Under the pieces are notes generated by a model that was not told the origin of the DNA, did no database searches, and worked only from the letters and a program-made list of their open reading frames with translations. Both the position numbers and the translations under genes were made by a program. A stretch of 64,000 bases of DNA from Kappaphycus alvarezii (taxonomy: Eukaryota; Rhodophyta; Florideophyceae; Gigartinales; Solieriaceae). The DNA lies in the NCBI GenBank assembly GCA_002205965.3, contig NADL03000604.1, forward strand, positions 1,116,001 to 1,180,000, in the 5' to 3' direction. This document shows positions 24,091 through 35,700 of the stretch, piece after piece. Positions within the stretch are counted from its first letter, which is position 1; each line of letters begins with the position of its first letter.

Positions 24091-24094
24091 AAGG

Positions 24095-26191
24095 ATGGGT
24101 GTGCCATTACCAGGATCGATGTTTCGAACCTCGACCTTGGCAACGGACACAGGAGAAGATGCTGTGGTGGGGCAAGGAAGGATTCGGGTGCCAATGGCGG
24201 CGTGGATAGGCCGGCGCTCCTCTACCCGCGGCCTGGCAGCTCGCCCACCTGGCTGTATCACCAACCCGACATCATTCGTTCCCGTCCCTCAGGACGGCTC
24301 TACGCTTTGTTCGGGTGGTTGCAACCCTCGCCAACACCTTCCCCCCTGGGCTTGCTCCTCATCCTCAACGTCGGGAAATGAACTTTCCATTACTTCCCAC
24401 ATCTGTCGCGCAAGGATATTTTATTTATGCTCGCCCACCCCCGCCTTGTCTTTTCTCATCCCCAGGCAACTGCAACGGAGATCTCTGACACCGCCGTATC
24501 CCTGAACAACTTCTGCTGTCATCCGCCTGAGTCGAGGGGCCAACCGTCTCCTACCTAAACAACGCCCTTCGCTCATGAGTTGTTCACGATATGCGGACAG
24601 CATTCGCCACGGCCCTCCACCACCGCGCCCGCCGTATCGCTGAAGCCCGCCACGCCATCCGTGCTCGCAAGTCTTCCCAACCCTCACTCCCGCCCCATGC
24701 AGCCCCGGTATCTGCTGCAGCATACGCCCCACCTGATGCTTTCGATACTGCCTCCACTTTCACGGCTGGCCGTGCCATTGTTCCCGCCCGCCCGCTTGTA
24801 AACTCACTGCGCAAATTGGCACGTGCCCTCAGCACCCTCCTCCACCCCATGTGGGGCCCCAGGGCCTTCCCTCAGCCTCCCTCCCCCCCGCTGTCCCCTC
24901 CCCCCATCCCTTCCTCTACACGATTGACGCACGAGCGCCCATGTTCGCAACATGTTAATTCTGCGAGGGAGTCCCACGTGGACACCTTCGTGACCTCTTC
25001 GGCTACGGTTTCCCCTCCGCCGCTGCATCCCACTTCAGACACCCATGTGCCCGAGGCTCCGCTTGATCTCTCCGCTCTGACTGCGCAAAGTCCGACCGCC
25101 ACCCTCCATCCATACCATCATCATCTTCATGACACCTCTTACAACCCTCACAGCTCCCCCTGCACCCCCTTCTCCCTTCCACTATATTCCCGCCCTCCGC
25201 CACAGCGCTGTCCTCCTGGTCATCCGCGCTGTGCGAGCGGCACCGTCACAGTCCCCACCCAGATCGCGTTGCTTTTCTCCAAATGCCTACGTCCCCGACC
25301 GTGATTCTTCCGCGCGCCCTCCTCGGTGAGCCCCGGAGCCGCTCCCCGGCAGCCAAGTCAATACCCTTCGCGAAAGGGTTCGTCGAGCGGCCTCTGGCTC
25401 CAATTGGGTCGAGCTCAGGGGATGAAGCCATCGCGGCCCACTAATCCAGGTAGCAACGGACCTCTCATCAACTCGCTCGTGCCCGCCACAGTGCTGCTCA
25501 AAATAAAAGTGTCGTGCAATGCGGCTTGCTGAGGACGCGCAATATTGTTGTGCTATGCGCGCCCTCTCGAATTCCCCATCGCCAATCCACCCACCAGGCA
25601 GGCTGCGCTCGCTGTCTTCAACCCTTCCAGAAACATCCCGGTCGGTCCCTTGGATGATTCGGACCTACCCCTTCCCCCGAATCATCGAGGGAGCCGTCCT
25701 GCGAGCTGCCTGCTCTTTGAACCCGACTTCCGCCTCTGCCCTGGAACCCGATGTCCCGTCGCCTGCCTCGCCTGCTGGTCACAACGTCGGTGTCCTCTGA
25801 GGCCGGCGTTACAGGCCTCTCGACCCTCACCAACCTTGTTCGGAGGCCCCCGTGAGGATCTCCGTCTTCCGCCACACCCCTTTTCGCTGCTGCGACGCTG
25901 CCGCCCCTCTAGCCTTGTCCGGACAAGATCCGACCAATTGACACAGGCCAGAGCATTCCGCGCGTGGTCGCCAAGGTCCTCCTTCCGAAGGCCCTGTTGG
26001 ATCTTAGTCACCAGAGGTGTGACCGCCCGCCTCGACGCGATCGTTCACGATGCTCGCATGATCATGTAGCGCAAGGCAGCGATTGCGACTTCGTTATGAT
26101 CTCTGTTGATGCACAAAATCCATTCAATGCCTTCGCGCGTCTGCAGCTGTTGCGGGCTATCCCGTTTCATACCGTAGCAATTGCATGGTAG
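24095..26191 (+). pseudogene. Non-LTR retrotransposon, 5' part and start of the reverse transcriptase
   Basis: A GC-rich block ends abruptly at about 26191. In one plus frame it reads GVTGLSTLTNLVRRPP-stop, then after a further stop DKIRPIDTGQSIPRVVAKVL at 25922-25981. SVDAQNPFNAFARLQLL follows at about 26103. These are the fingers block (RPIAVGE...R...K) and palm motif A (Asp then NAFN) of non-LTR RTs of the family whose C-terminal half sits at 7276-8787. The upstream part is a Pro/Ser/Ala-rich frame (24591-25304, 237 codons, no zinc knuckle seen) that could be an N-terminal domain or ORF1. The catalytic YxDD motif and everything after it are missing: a 3'-deleted, dead copy. Confidence 0.6.
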
Positions 26192-26269
26192 GGGCAATAT
26201 ACGGTAATTCAATTTTGACAATTGCCAGTTACTTGCGAAAAATTGTGTAAAAAATAGTGCCACTGTCCT

Positions 26270-26395
26270 GGGAGGTGAACAGTGGGGCACTGGTGAAAAT
26301 ATTCCACTACCAGTGCCCCTGTGGCCTTGGTAGTGCCTCTATTCCCTAATCAGTGCACCTATGGCCCTGGAAGTGCCTCAAATTCCAATCCGTAC
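26270..26395. repeat. Short degenerate tandem repeat, AGTGCC units
   Basis: Two to three units of about 40 bp share a pattern like CAGTGCMCCTRTGGCC then TGGWAGTGCCTC. The clearest are at about 26310-26350 and 26352-26392. A looser related piece (CTGCTAGTGCCACTAG) is at 27557. No function is evident. Confidence 0.5.
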
Positions 26396-26564
26396 ACCCA
26401 GTTAATACCCTAGAATTAAAGAAACACCCAAAATTAAAAAATCACTTAATCCTATGAAACCGTTATGAACGAGATGTTTTCATTGCGTTGAAAATTAATA
26501 GCTTTTCATGGATATACTCGCAAGGCCTTACCTTACCCATAACTAACTTAATACCATTTTCATT

Positions 26565-26596
26565 GACAGTACACTGTACTGTACTGTACAGTACAA
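26565..26596. repeat. ACAGTAC simple repeat
   Basis: CAGTACACTGTACTGTACTG followed by TACAGTACA, the same self-complementary word as elsewhere in the window. Confidence 0.65.
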
Positions 26597-26599
26597 TTC

Positions 26600-29500
26600 C
26601 CTAAGGCTTTACCCTTCCCTAAGGCAATGCCACTGTCTTACCTAATACTATTTCGAAAACCTCAAATCCCCCTATTTCTATTCATCTAAAAATGAGTTCT
26701 ATCCTGAATACCAAATTGTTTTCTATTTCCGGAGATCTTCCTACCCCTTTCCTCTCTGACGGTGTCCGTTAGCCTTCAACGTAAGCTTATACTGATGCAA
26801 AGCGCCGCTTTGGGGCTTACAATGTGATGTCAACCAGACTTATGTTTACCTCAGTTGAAATTGAAACTTCAAGTGGTCCTATTTCTAAGAAGAAATACAG
26901 ATTTCTATTTAAGAGCTTCGGAACTTCTCGAAGGGGTTCTGCGAATATCTAGTTGCACTTAGCATCTAAGCTCAAGACGTTAGATATCCGCAAGCCATAC
27001 AGTACTTCAAACTGAAATTCAGTGTTGATTGACAGTAAGATACAGAGATACTTAACTCGAATGTTTAAAGCAAAAGTATCGAAAAACGGATCAGTAAGCC
27101 CAAGTTTCTCACCATATGCGTAAAGTGGATTGCTGTCAATCAGAGGCCTTTTTTCAATTATCGAAGATAACGGATTTAGGAAAACCTTGAAAGAGTTCTC
27201 TTTGAAATTACATGTTTTCAGCTGTAAGTCTGTTGCCAGGCGCTTACATCAAGCCGAGAAAGATAAGGATGACCCAGTTTGAAGGATCCAGAGAAATAAG
27301 ACATTGTAGTGGCAATGACAGATGTCTGGGCATCCGAAAATATTGCAGCCTATTCGCTTTTGTACCTTTACGCACGTAGACGAAAACTGGGATTTTCAGA
27401 ACAAGACTATTGCTTGCTCAAAGCTGAATGGACGTCATATGTGAAAAGAGCTACATTAGTTTCTGATCTAAACTAGCAATAAGGTTTGAATAATAAAGGA
27501 AGTAGCATTTTTGACGACAGATAGCGGTCAATGGCGACAGGGGGCTCCAGAATGGCCTGCTAGTGCCACTAGATGCACTACAACCCAGGTGCACTATTGT
27601 TGCCATGCAATATAATTGTGTTCAAAATGTATTACCATTACATACAAAATTTAGAAACATAGTGCTGCCATTACTACTTAAAGAGTCTTCTTCCTCACTC
27701 TTTCTCCACTTGCTCTCTTAAAATTTTACTGTACTGTACTATACAGTGCGCCTCTGCATTAAATGATTTTTGAAAGGGACACCTATCCCTTCACATCCCG
27801 CGGCCCGAGCGTGGACCGCAGGCTCACGATGCTCTTCTCTTGTTATCTCGCTTGCTCCGGTTCGGCCGCCGCTCTCAACCTCAACACGCCCGGTCGCCCC
27901 GCACTCTCCTATTGCGTCCACGCCCACGCTAGTGTTACCGATCACCTAGTCTTGTGGCCGTCTCGCGTTCACTTTCTCCTGAATGGCCATGGGAAGTCTA
28001 CTATACCAGAATCATCGCCTGACATCCACAGTTTTTTGAGAGCCTGTTAAAATTGATCCTATCCGGAAAAACACCAAAAGTTCGACCAGAACCGTTCCGA
28101 AGTGCTGCAAAATAGCCAATACCCGCTTGGTGCAAACCGACTGAGCAAGAGGAGCAATGACATGACAGGGACGCCACAAATTGCACGGATGATCAATAAT
28201 AGTCGTGTAAAGATGTAAAATTTGGCCTTAAAGGATGTATAGAAACTCACAAGGTAGTTGTGACGACTTTGCGTAACAATTATTCCGAATATTTTCGACC
28301 AGCTCCAAAATATCTAAGTTCGCGCAGGCCACATATTTCAGACACCTTATTCGATATTCACAGCAACCAGTAACCGCATCATCTGCCCGAAAAAGGAAAA
28401 ATTCTCGAGGCTCTTTAGTCGTGACATCACAGAGTACGTAACCTATTTCGAGATCGAAGAGTTGACATGTAAGCTTACCTACATGTTGGGTCTAGCCAGC
28501 TCCCGGCTCGACAATCACTCATTTAAATTGATTGAGCCCGAAGACTAGACTGTTAGGTTAAGTGTGACGGCGATATTCAGATGTATAAAGAGACAGGAGC
28601 GGAAACAGGGGAAGAAGACTTCATCTTTATTCAAGGGTTGAAAATAGATGGTACGGACTACATTGAGGACCCAAAAACTCGAAACGACCAATTTTGCCTC
28701 GGTGAAAGTGGCTCTTTGGCCAATATTAGCTTCTTCAAAGGTCGATGTCAACTAAAAGAGGGGTTTTACTCGCTTGTGTCCGTTTTCGTGAGCCTCGCTC
28801 CGATAATGCCCCCGTCTTGGCCTCTGCTTGTGTTATTATATTTCCAAGGACCAGATGAAAGTCTCTTCCTACAAGTCTATCTCAAACTCCTTTCGGATGC
28901 TCGGGAACCAAATAGTTGCCCGCCGATTTTTCTTTTACTTTCATGGAAACAACCGTTTTTTGAAGGCAGATTTTCGTTATGGCGGCCGGGGGAAAACACT
29001 TTTAGGTGCTCATAAGCATGATATTTCAGGCAAATTTGTCTTCCACCGATTTTCGGGTTCTTAGTTTCCATTTAGGGCACCAGTGGCTCCTTTTTTGGCA
29101 TTAACATACTAATCTTTGAGCTGTCGCATGGAGCACAGCATTGCGTCTCCATGAGCTTGGATGTTCTTCGTTTTTTGGAGCCTGCCAAAGATTTAATCCT
29201 TGAAATTTCCATAGATTCTCTCAAGGAATGCGCGATTCGGAACTATTGTTTCCGTGACGTCATTGAAGTGCGGCGTTCGGCACTAGGAGTAGGAGACAGC
29301 CGAAAGCGGAGCCATTGCCCCTGGTGAAACTCGATGATAGTTCGAAAGCCTGAGCTCTCGGAAAATTAAGTTAATGATGGGGTCACTCCATGAGTTTTTT
29401 GCACTGGCTGCTTGCAGTTCCTGGCCCAGAGTAGCCTACCCCAGACCCAGTTTACGTCCCAGCATACCATGCAAAACGTGTCTTCTTTGGATCTATGCTT

Positions 29501-30290
29501 TTTTTCTTTTGTTCACAATTACTGGTACTACTTCCATCTTATTGGTTTCAGCTTAGCCCCTGATAATTTTATTCCTAAAGTTACCATTTCATAAGGTTCT
29601 ATTCTTCCATTCGTTGATTTTTTTTGTTACCATCTGCCTGAATCCCTTCATCTCACGTCTAACCACCGGCTGTTTTCCGATGACCCTCGTTATCCTGTTT
29701 TCCATTCTCTTGTAACCTCTTAGGCAGGGTCATGAAATTAAAGCGCCTACGGAAAAGAATATAGATGAAAATTGTCGACGGAAAGAGTTCGCGGGGCATT
29801 TAACTCGCCTCGGGGACCTTACATTGGCCTTAAAAGGACTACTAAATGGTTATCCGCTTCTGATTTCTGCTGAATGCCGACACATTGACCACAAGCATGT
29901 CGTACCCGACCGCGAACTGCATTCATTTACCTTTGTTCCCTAGAATTACGGATTTCGCTGTCACTGTGGCTCGATTAGCGGATTCTCTCAGTGCCTCAGT
30001 TATCGTATTTCACGGTTTTGTCTCAAGTCGAGTAGAAGTAGCATCGCTATCCAACCCCCTACGATTAATGCCATAAATCATCCGAAAAGGGCATGTTCCG
30101 GCTCCGCAGTCCCATTAGCGATAATCAAAAAGAACTTGAGGATGAGACTTTGCTCAGAGCCCACAGTTCAGCACCACAGAACTGTTGATTGCGTGTTGTT
30201 ACAGTTCCTACTATCTTCTTGGACCTCCCACTAGCTATCGAATTTTATGCAAGAACAGGTTTCAGTCAACCCCGTAAGTAACAAAGAACT
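26600..30290. other. Mostly AT-rich, no recognisable gene
   Basis: A GC-rich islet at 27780-27970 codes 95 plus-strand residues of no known family. At 28581-29064 two overlapping plus frames (144 and 78 codons, including a basic segment near GNNRFLKADFRYGGRGKT) look protein-like but match nothing I recognise; they may be transposon debris. No RNA gene was seen. Confidence 0.3.
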
Positions 30291-32316
30291 ATTGAACTAA
30301 AGCCCCGATGAAAGACTTGGCATTTTGGATAAAATACTTCTCAGTGGCCTGAAAGGAAAAATGAACTTCTGTTCCATGAACTGTATGCTGATGCCCTATG
30401 CAGCGCCCTTATGGTCCCAAGTAATCGGCTAGCCAGTTGCATGTTCCACTGTGACCAGACAAAATACTTGTCCTTTATTAGACAGCTTAAAGGGTCCCGG
30501 TAGGTCGCTAGAGAACGGTTCGAACAACCCTGTGACTGGAGCCCGAATATTCATGTGATATGTCGGAATCCGGCGAGCCGTCTGGAAACCTCTGTATACC
30601 TGGAAGTATTCTGTCACGTCACGGTAAACTATTTGACTCTGGACTCTATCCCTCAAGAAATTATTTGTTACCTCACAGAAGAATTGTATATATTTCTGTG
30701 AACTGTAGAAATGATCTCTGAGCAGGCCACAAGACTTGTAAAAAACCCTCCCTACGATGAAATTGAGTACCATTACAAATCATAAACTTCTTTGCGATGC
30801 ACTCAGTCGAGATCCTCTCCTTCGGATATTTCTCTTGTAACTTTTTACAAGATAGAAACATAGCTAAATACTGCAGTCGTGGCTCCAAACTGGATAATTT
30901 CGGCTGATCTCAGAAATGTATGGACAATAAACTCTAATTAGCACTTTATTTATCTCCTAACCAACCCTACGGCTTTTTAAATAAACAATAGGCCTCACTG
31001 TACGTCAAAATCTGGCGGTATTCAGTTCTAAGTTGTATTCCGCCACCAATTCCATCCTTCGTATTAGTCTTTCGTAAATTTTCTTCTCATCAAAACCGTC
31101 TGGATGATTTAATAGTCCGCTTAAACGATAAAATGCTTGTTGGACAGCAAATGTACTTGAATATGACCACTTCAACCTCACATTCACTGGTAATGTAGCG
31201 ACGCTCCTATTTTATCATCGTATAGGTGGAAAAATCAATAGGATTGGTCTATTTTTGCGAAATTAAGACCCCTAGAATAACCGAGGAGGCAGTAGTCTAT
31301 AAAAAGCAGAGAATTTAAGTAGGAGAAATCTAGTATAGAAGTTGGAGCTAAACTGCCCTTCAGGTGCTCAAAAGCCCTCTGCATTTGCAAAGTTCACCCG
31401 AGTTCACTCTTGACTGAAGTTCCCCAGTGAAGCACTGTATCGAAGGTATCACCGGTGAAATCATTATCAAAATTGTTTAGTACCTTGATAAACATGAGGG
31501 CTTCTTCGCTTGGTCACATTCCTCAAGTTCGGAGCTTTCCTGATGTAATTGATCTTTGTCGTATTAACTATTACATCGGCATTGTTGAAAAAATTCTCGA
31601 GAAGCATTATTTTAGATTGAATGAAGTTACCTTTGATCTCTTTCAGCTTCAAATTATCTTCTAGAATCCTTTTCAACAATTCTTCGCAGTGTTCTATATG
31701 TTATTCTAGGGAATTACGGAAAATAAGGACGTCATCGACATACAACATGTTAAAGGATAGCTTGTCAAGAACTTCGACCATTATTCTTCAAAATCTCGCC
31801 ATTGCGCTCATCAATCGAGTATCCATAAATTTATAAAGTCTCGCACGGAGGAAAAACGGTTGTACTCTTCTTGATCCACCCCAGGAACAACAATTGCTAA
31901 TAACCTGTGTAGAGATCCAGCGTCGTGAAGAACTTCACACTGGAAAGCTCATGGAAAAGTTCTTCTATCTTCCGCAATGTGCAGCGGTATGAATTTATCA
32001 TTCTGTTTTCATGATTATATTAAATGCAAAACCTGGGCTGCTTATTCTTTCTCGTCGTTGTTTCCATCGGAAACTACCAGGCTGGGATCGAGAATGTGAT
32101 TATAATTGATTACAATGGCTCATTTACCTGCTTCTTCGCGGTGAAGTTATGGTTTGGAGGCATATGGAGAGCGTTTGAATTCATCCGAGTATCGTCCGTC
32201 AACTCGTAGGAATGTACCGCTGGAATTTTAGAAGCTTCGAGATCAGCTATTACGTTCATATCTCTAGGTTCGTTCAACAGCGGCCTCTGTTCATTCTCCT
32301 CTAGATTTAAAAGCAA
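30290..32316 (-). pseudogene. Ty3/gypsy-type retrotransposon pol: RT, RNase H, integrase
   Basis: Read on the minus strand, blocks come in Ty3 order with many stops and frame changes. An RT entry block PRFCI lies near 32030 and motif A VKFFTTLDLYTGY near 31930. The active site YVDD is at 31731-31742, followed by DVLIFRNSLE, then NLKLKEIKGNFIQSKIMLLE (31.6 kb) and KINYIRKAPNLRNVTKRRS. A possible RNase H end, RLIRRMELVAEYNLEL, lies near 31050. The integrase zinc region (RDVTEYF, with its CxxC lost to Y/F) and the first integrase Asp in SSDLPGPF (30504-30506) follow, continuing to about 30290. The RT catalytic pair is intact but the frame is broken throughout. LTRs were not located by eye. Confidence 0.78.
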
Positions 32317-32378
32317 AGATACCTAAAGGGTGAGCTATGGAGGCATGCTTTACCGAAATAGTCTCCATAAAGAAAATT

Positions 32379-32735
32379 TTAGTTGTTTCTGCGAGGGCAA
32401 AATCCGAAGTAAATGCCCAAGCAGACCGATGTGAGCTCCACTACCGCGATTTTCTTCCTAAAAATTTCTTTTAGACTTATGGAAGCGTTCTTGGTTCTTT
32501 TGAAATTATTTTGTTTCTTACTAGGCGCTAGGGAGATCAAAGAAGGATTAAGAATAGGAAATTCATTCAGTAAGGCATTAAAATACATGTAGTTGTCTAT
32601 TCTCTGTCTGAGAAGGGCTTGAAGTTTGGGATTCCTCTCTGTGACAGCCACCAAATCACCCTTTCCAGACTTGTGGAAAAATCCAACCGGTTCATAACTT
32701 TCTCGTCCATGGCTTTCTCGATCCATTTTCTTCAC
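32379..32735 (-). pseudogene. Upstream Gag/protease-side fragment of the Ty3/gypsy element
   Basis: A 118-codon minus-strand frame just upstream of the RT in the same direction. The product is basic and mixed, with VTERNPKLQALLRQRIDNYM, and has no protease Asp-Thr/Ser-Gly triplet that I can find. Its position argues for the Gag-protease end of the same dead element; its sequence alone would not. Confidence 0.35.
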
Positions 32736-32739
32736 TTCT

Positions 32740-35700
32740 TATTCAGATTTAGAACTTCCGCAGTCAGAATGACTAAACGAACTCCATGTAGCTCCTTTTT
32801 CGACTGACAAATAACTTCCCAACATACCTTGGCTCAAATTGAGTACAAAGTTGTTCCAGTAAGAGTTCTGAGGATATGTGGTCACCCTATGTCACTTCTT
32901 GTGGGGTGTTAGGCGCACAGGAGCAGCTACAGGTTGAACTGTAGTTAAAAATTAGGTTGAGGCTGGCCCGGTTAAGCCGGCAACTGCAAGTCAGGGTTTA
33001 TGTGGAGCTAAAAAGAGCTACATACTGAAGGAAAATGTAGTTTAACAGTAGCGAATGCAAAGGTTGTAATTAAAACAGCCCTGAATGTATCGTAAGTAGC
33101 GCTATGGAACTTTTTGTCGGCATGAGCGACATGCTATGACAAGATGTAAGACGTACGTTGGTCCTGGTCGCATGGGATAGCAAGGCAGCTGTTGATTGAT
33201 AGAGCAGTGATAAAATATCCTAGTGTGTCACTCTCCCGTGACTATTCCAAGTGTATTAATGGGGTAAATCGTTGTGAAAAGAACGGTAACGAAAAGTATA
33301 ATGAAAAACTGTAAGGAAAAACCCCTAATGGCAGCAAAATGCCTATTAGCCCTGGCTATGAGATTAGTTGTGGTTCGAATCTACAGTACTGTGGATGAAG
33401 GAAATTCATGTAGAGCTGTATGACATATAAAATAAAATAAAAAGTCAAAAAGGAAGGTGAACCTGTGGAATAAAACACTTTTGACCACTAAAAATAAAGT
33501 TATAGTCGGCCTCTACATGTTTCGAAGATCCCCCTCTCTCTAATTGTTTCTTTTCGAAGAGGTAAAGCTCAGAGGAATCTTCGGCTGGTTTCAAGTCTAT
33601 ACATTAGTGATTAACAAACATTAGATTCTGAAATGCGATCTGCATCGGCCGAATAGTCCGGCCAGTCAGCATAACGGCATACACAGTCTATACTAAAGGA
33701 ATTTGATATTTAGCTACCTAAATATTGTATTGCATCAAGAGTCTCCAAATGAAAACGGATTTAGTTTTAACGTGTCAAGTTTCAACCATTTCAGCAACTA
33801 AAACCGAGAATTCTTCTCTCCCAATAATATCACTTATTTTACGCTTGGATTGCAATGTTTTCATCTCTACTGGAATGCTTATCACAGTAGAGCTGGAGTG
33901 AAGTGTTTGGGCGTTGCAAGGAGGCGCGTCTATCCATTCCTCACGGTGTGAAACCCAAAGCTGCGAAAACGGAAAATTTCCGTAGCTCGGTCAGCGCGTT
34001 CTATCCCTACCCTTGTCCAAGTTAAATATTTTTATTCAATATCGTTATCATATCCCCGTATCTATTCTCATCGCCGTTTCTAAAAGGTGCTGATAGATTT
34101 ATCTGATTGTACAAGGATACGGTAACTCGCGCGACCGGAGCTGTAAATAAGTCAATCAATGTACCTGTCCCAGATGATATCTTTCTCTATATCACCTTGA
34201 TGAAACTACTTTCCTGGTCCCCTGGAGTGAAATATATGCGAAACATATTAAAAAATTGATTAAATACAATAAATATATTTTATATATGTTTTAGGCACAT
34301 CTATTTTTCCAATCACTGTTGAACTACCAATTAGTATATTCTGAATACAGCTTCATGTACGTACTGACTTTCTTGTAAGATCGGTCCACAAATATACGTT
34401 AAAGAGATGCTCATGTATTCCAATGCAGCTGACAGTATGTAAGGCCCGTTTTTGCAGTCATTCCGCTTACTAGCCTAGAGAGATTAAGTAACGCTAGAGA
34501 GAAGAGGAATTAAAAAATCCTCCGATGGATTACAATAGTGGGAGAGGATCACTAAGCGAATTAAAATTGGAAGTGGTTTAAGAGAAAAATGCAATGATTT
34601 TTTGAGAAGTCTACGCTAAAATTATTGCGCCATGTAGCACCAAATTAATTGTAATTAGAGTCTCATGTACACATTAAAACCTTGTGAAAATTGCGAGGAG
34701 CCTAGTGCTAGCCTAAACCGGAATTATTACGAATAAGGCATCGGAAAAAAGAAAATTGCAATTACGGATGCAGTTTCTAGGAAAAGGGAACTCCATTTGA
34801 TAAATTTGAGAAGCAATCTGCAGGTTTGTAAGAAAAGGAAACGAAAAATATTAAGTTTTAATATTTGAGGAAAGAATTGCAATCGCAAATGTATATGTGC
34901 GATAGCACTAGCCACAGGGCAAAGGGCAAAAATTCGAACCATATCATGGTTTACAACAACTTTTCTGCGCATTCATTTTTCGGATACGAAAGTACTTACT
35001 AAATGGGATACTATGTTGGCATATAATTATAATACATTGCTGTTTAATATTTTCAAATCTTCAGAAGTACCCCAAAAGATACATCTCAGGCACTAAAAGG
35101 ATACAATTTGGCTATTTAAAACTATATTGGAAGGTTATCATTTGAGAAAATGTTGCCTGTACAAAAAAAAATATAAAAATTGTGAATTTTGTTTTGATCG
35201 CGGTTGAAAGCACACTAAGGGATCAAAATGGAAGATTTTTTAACTTAAATAAATGATGCTATGATTTGTCCTCATTTGAAGGAAAGTTTTCGATAAACAC
35301 CAGTATTGCCCTTCATGAGAATCTTCTTTTTCGCCAAAAAGAGTGCTTAATGACTTTGGAAACTGAAAATTGGCGGCTAAAAACGTTGAGTAGCATAAGA
35401 TGATCATGAATTAGTTTACGGTATCTCTCTCAAGCCTGAATTTATAGTTAAATACATCTCGAAACGCGTCAAGCTCAAACATGAGAATTGGCATGGTTAA
35501 GTAGAGACCTTTTAGACTTCACTACGCGGGAATATGTCATATTTAGTTTTCTTGGAAGGACATATTACGCAACTCAGTTGTGGTGCGAAATTCGATTCTC
35601 TTGCAAACGAAATGACGAGCTGAAGTATACTTTGAAGCAAAGAGTTCGGGATGAAGGACATTTAGATGATTTTTACGACTAGGAACTTTGATAAAGTTAT

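Noticed and set aside
33361..33400. tRNA-like T arm (GTGGTTCGAATCTAC) followed by GTACTGT
   Set aside because: No D arm, anticodon arm or matching 5' acceptor lies upstream at the right distance. The 3' part is just the common ACTGTAC word.
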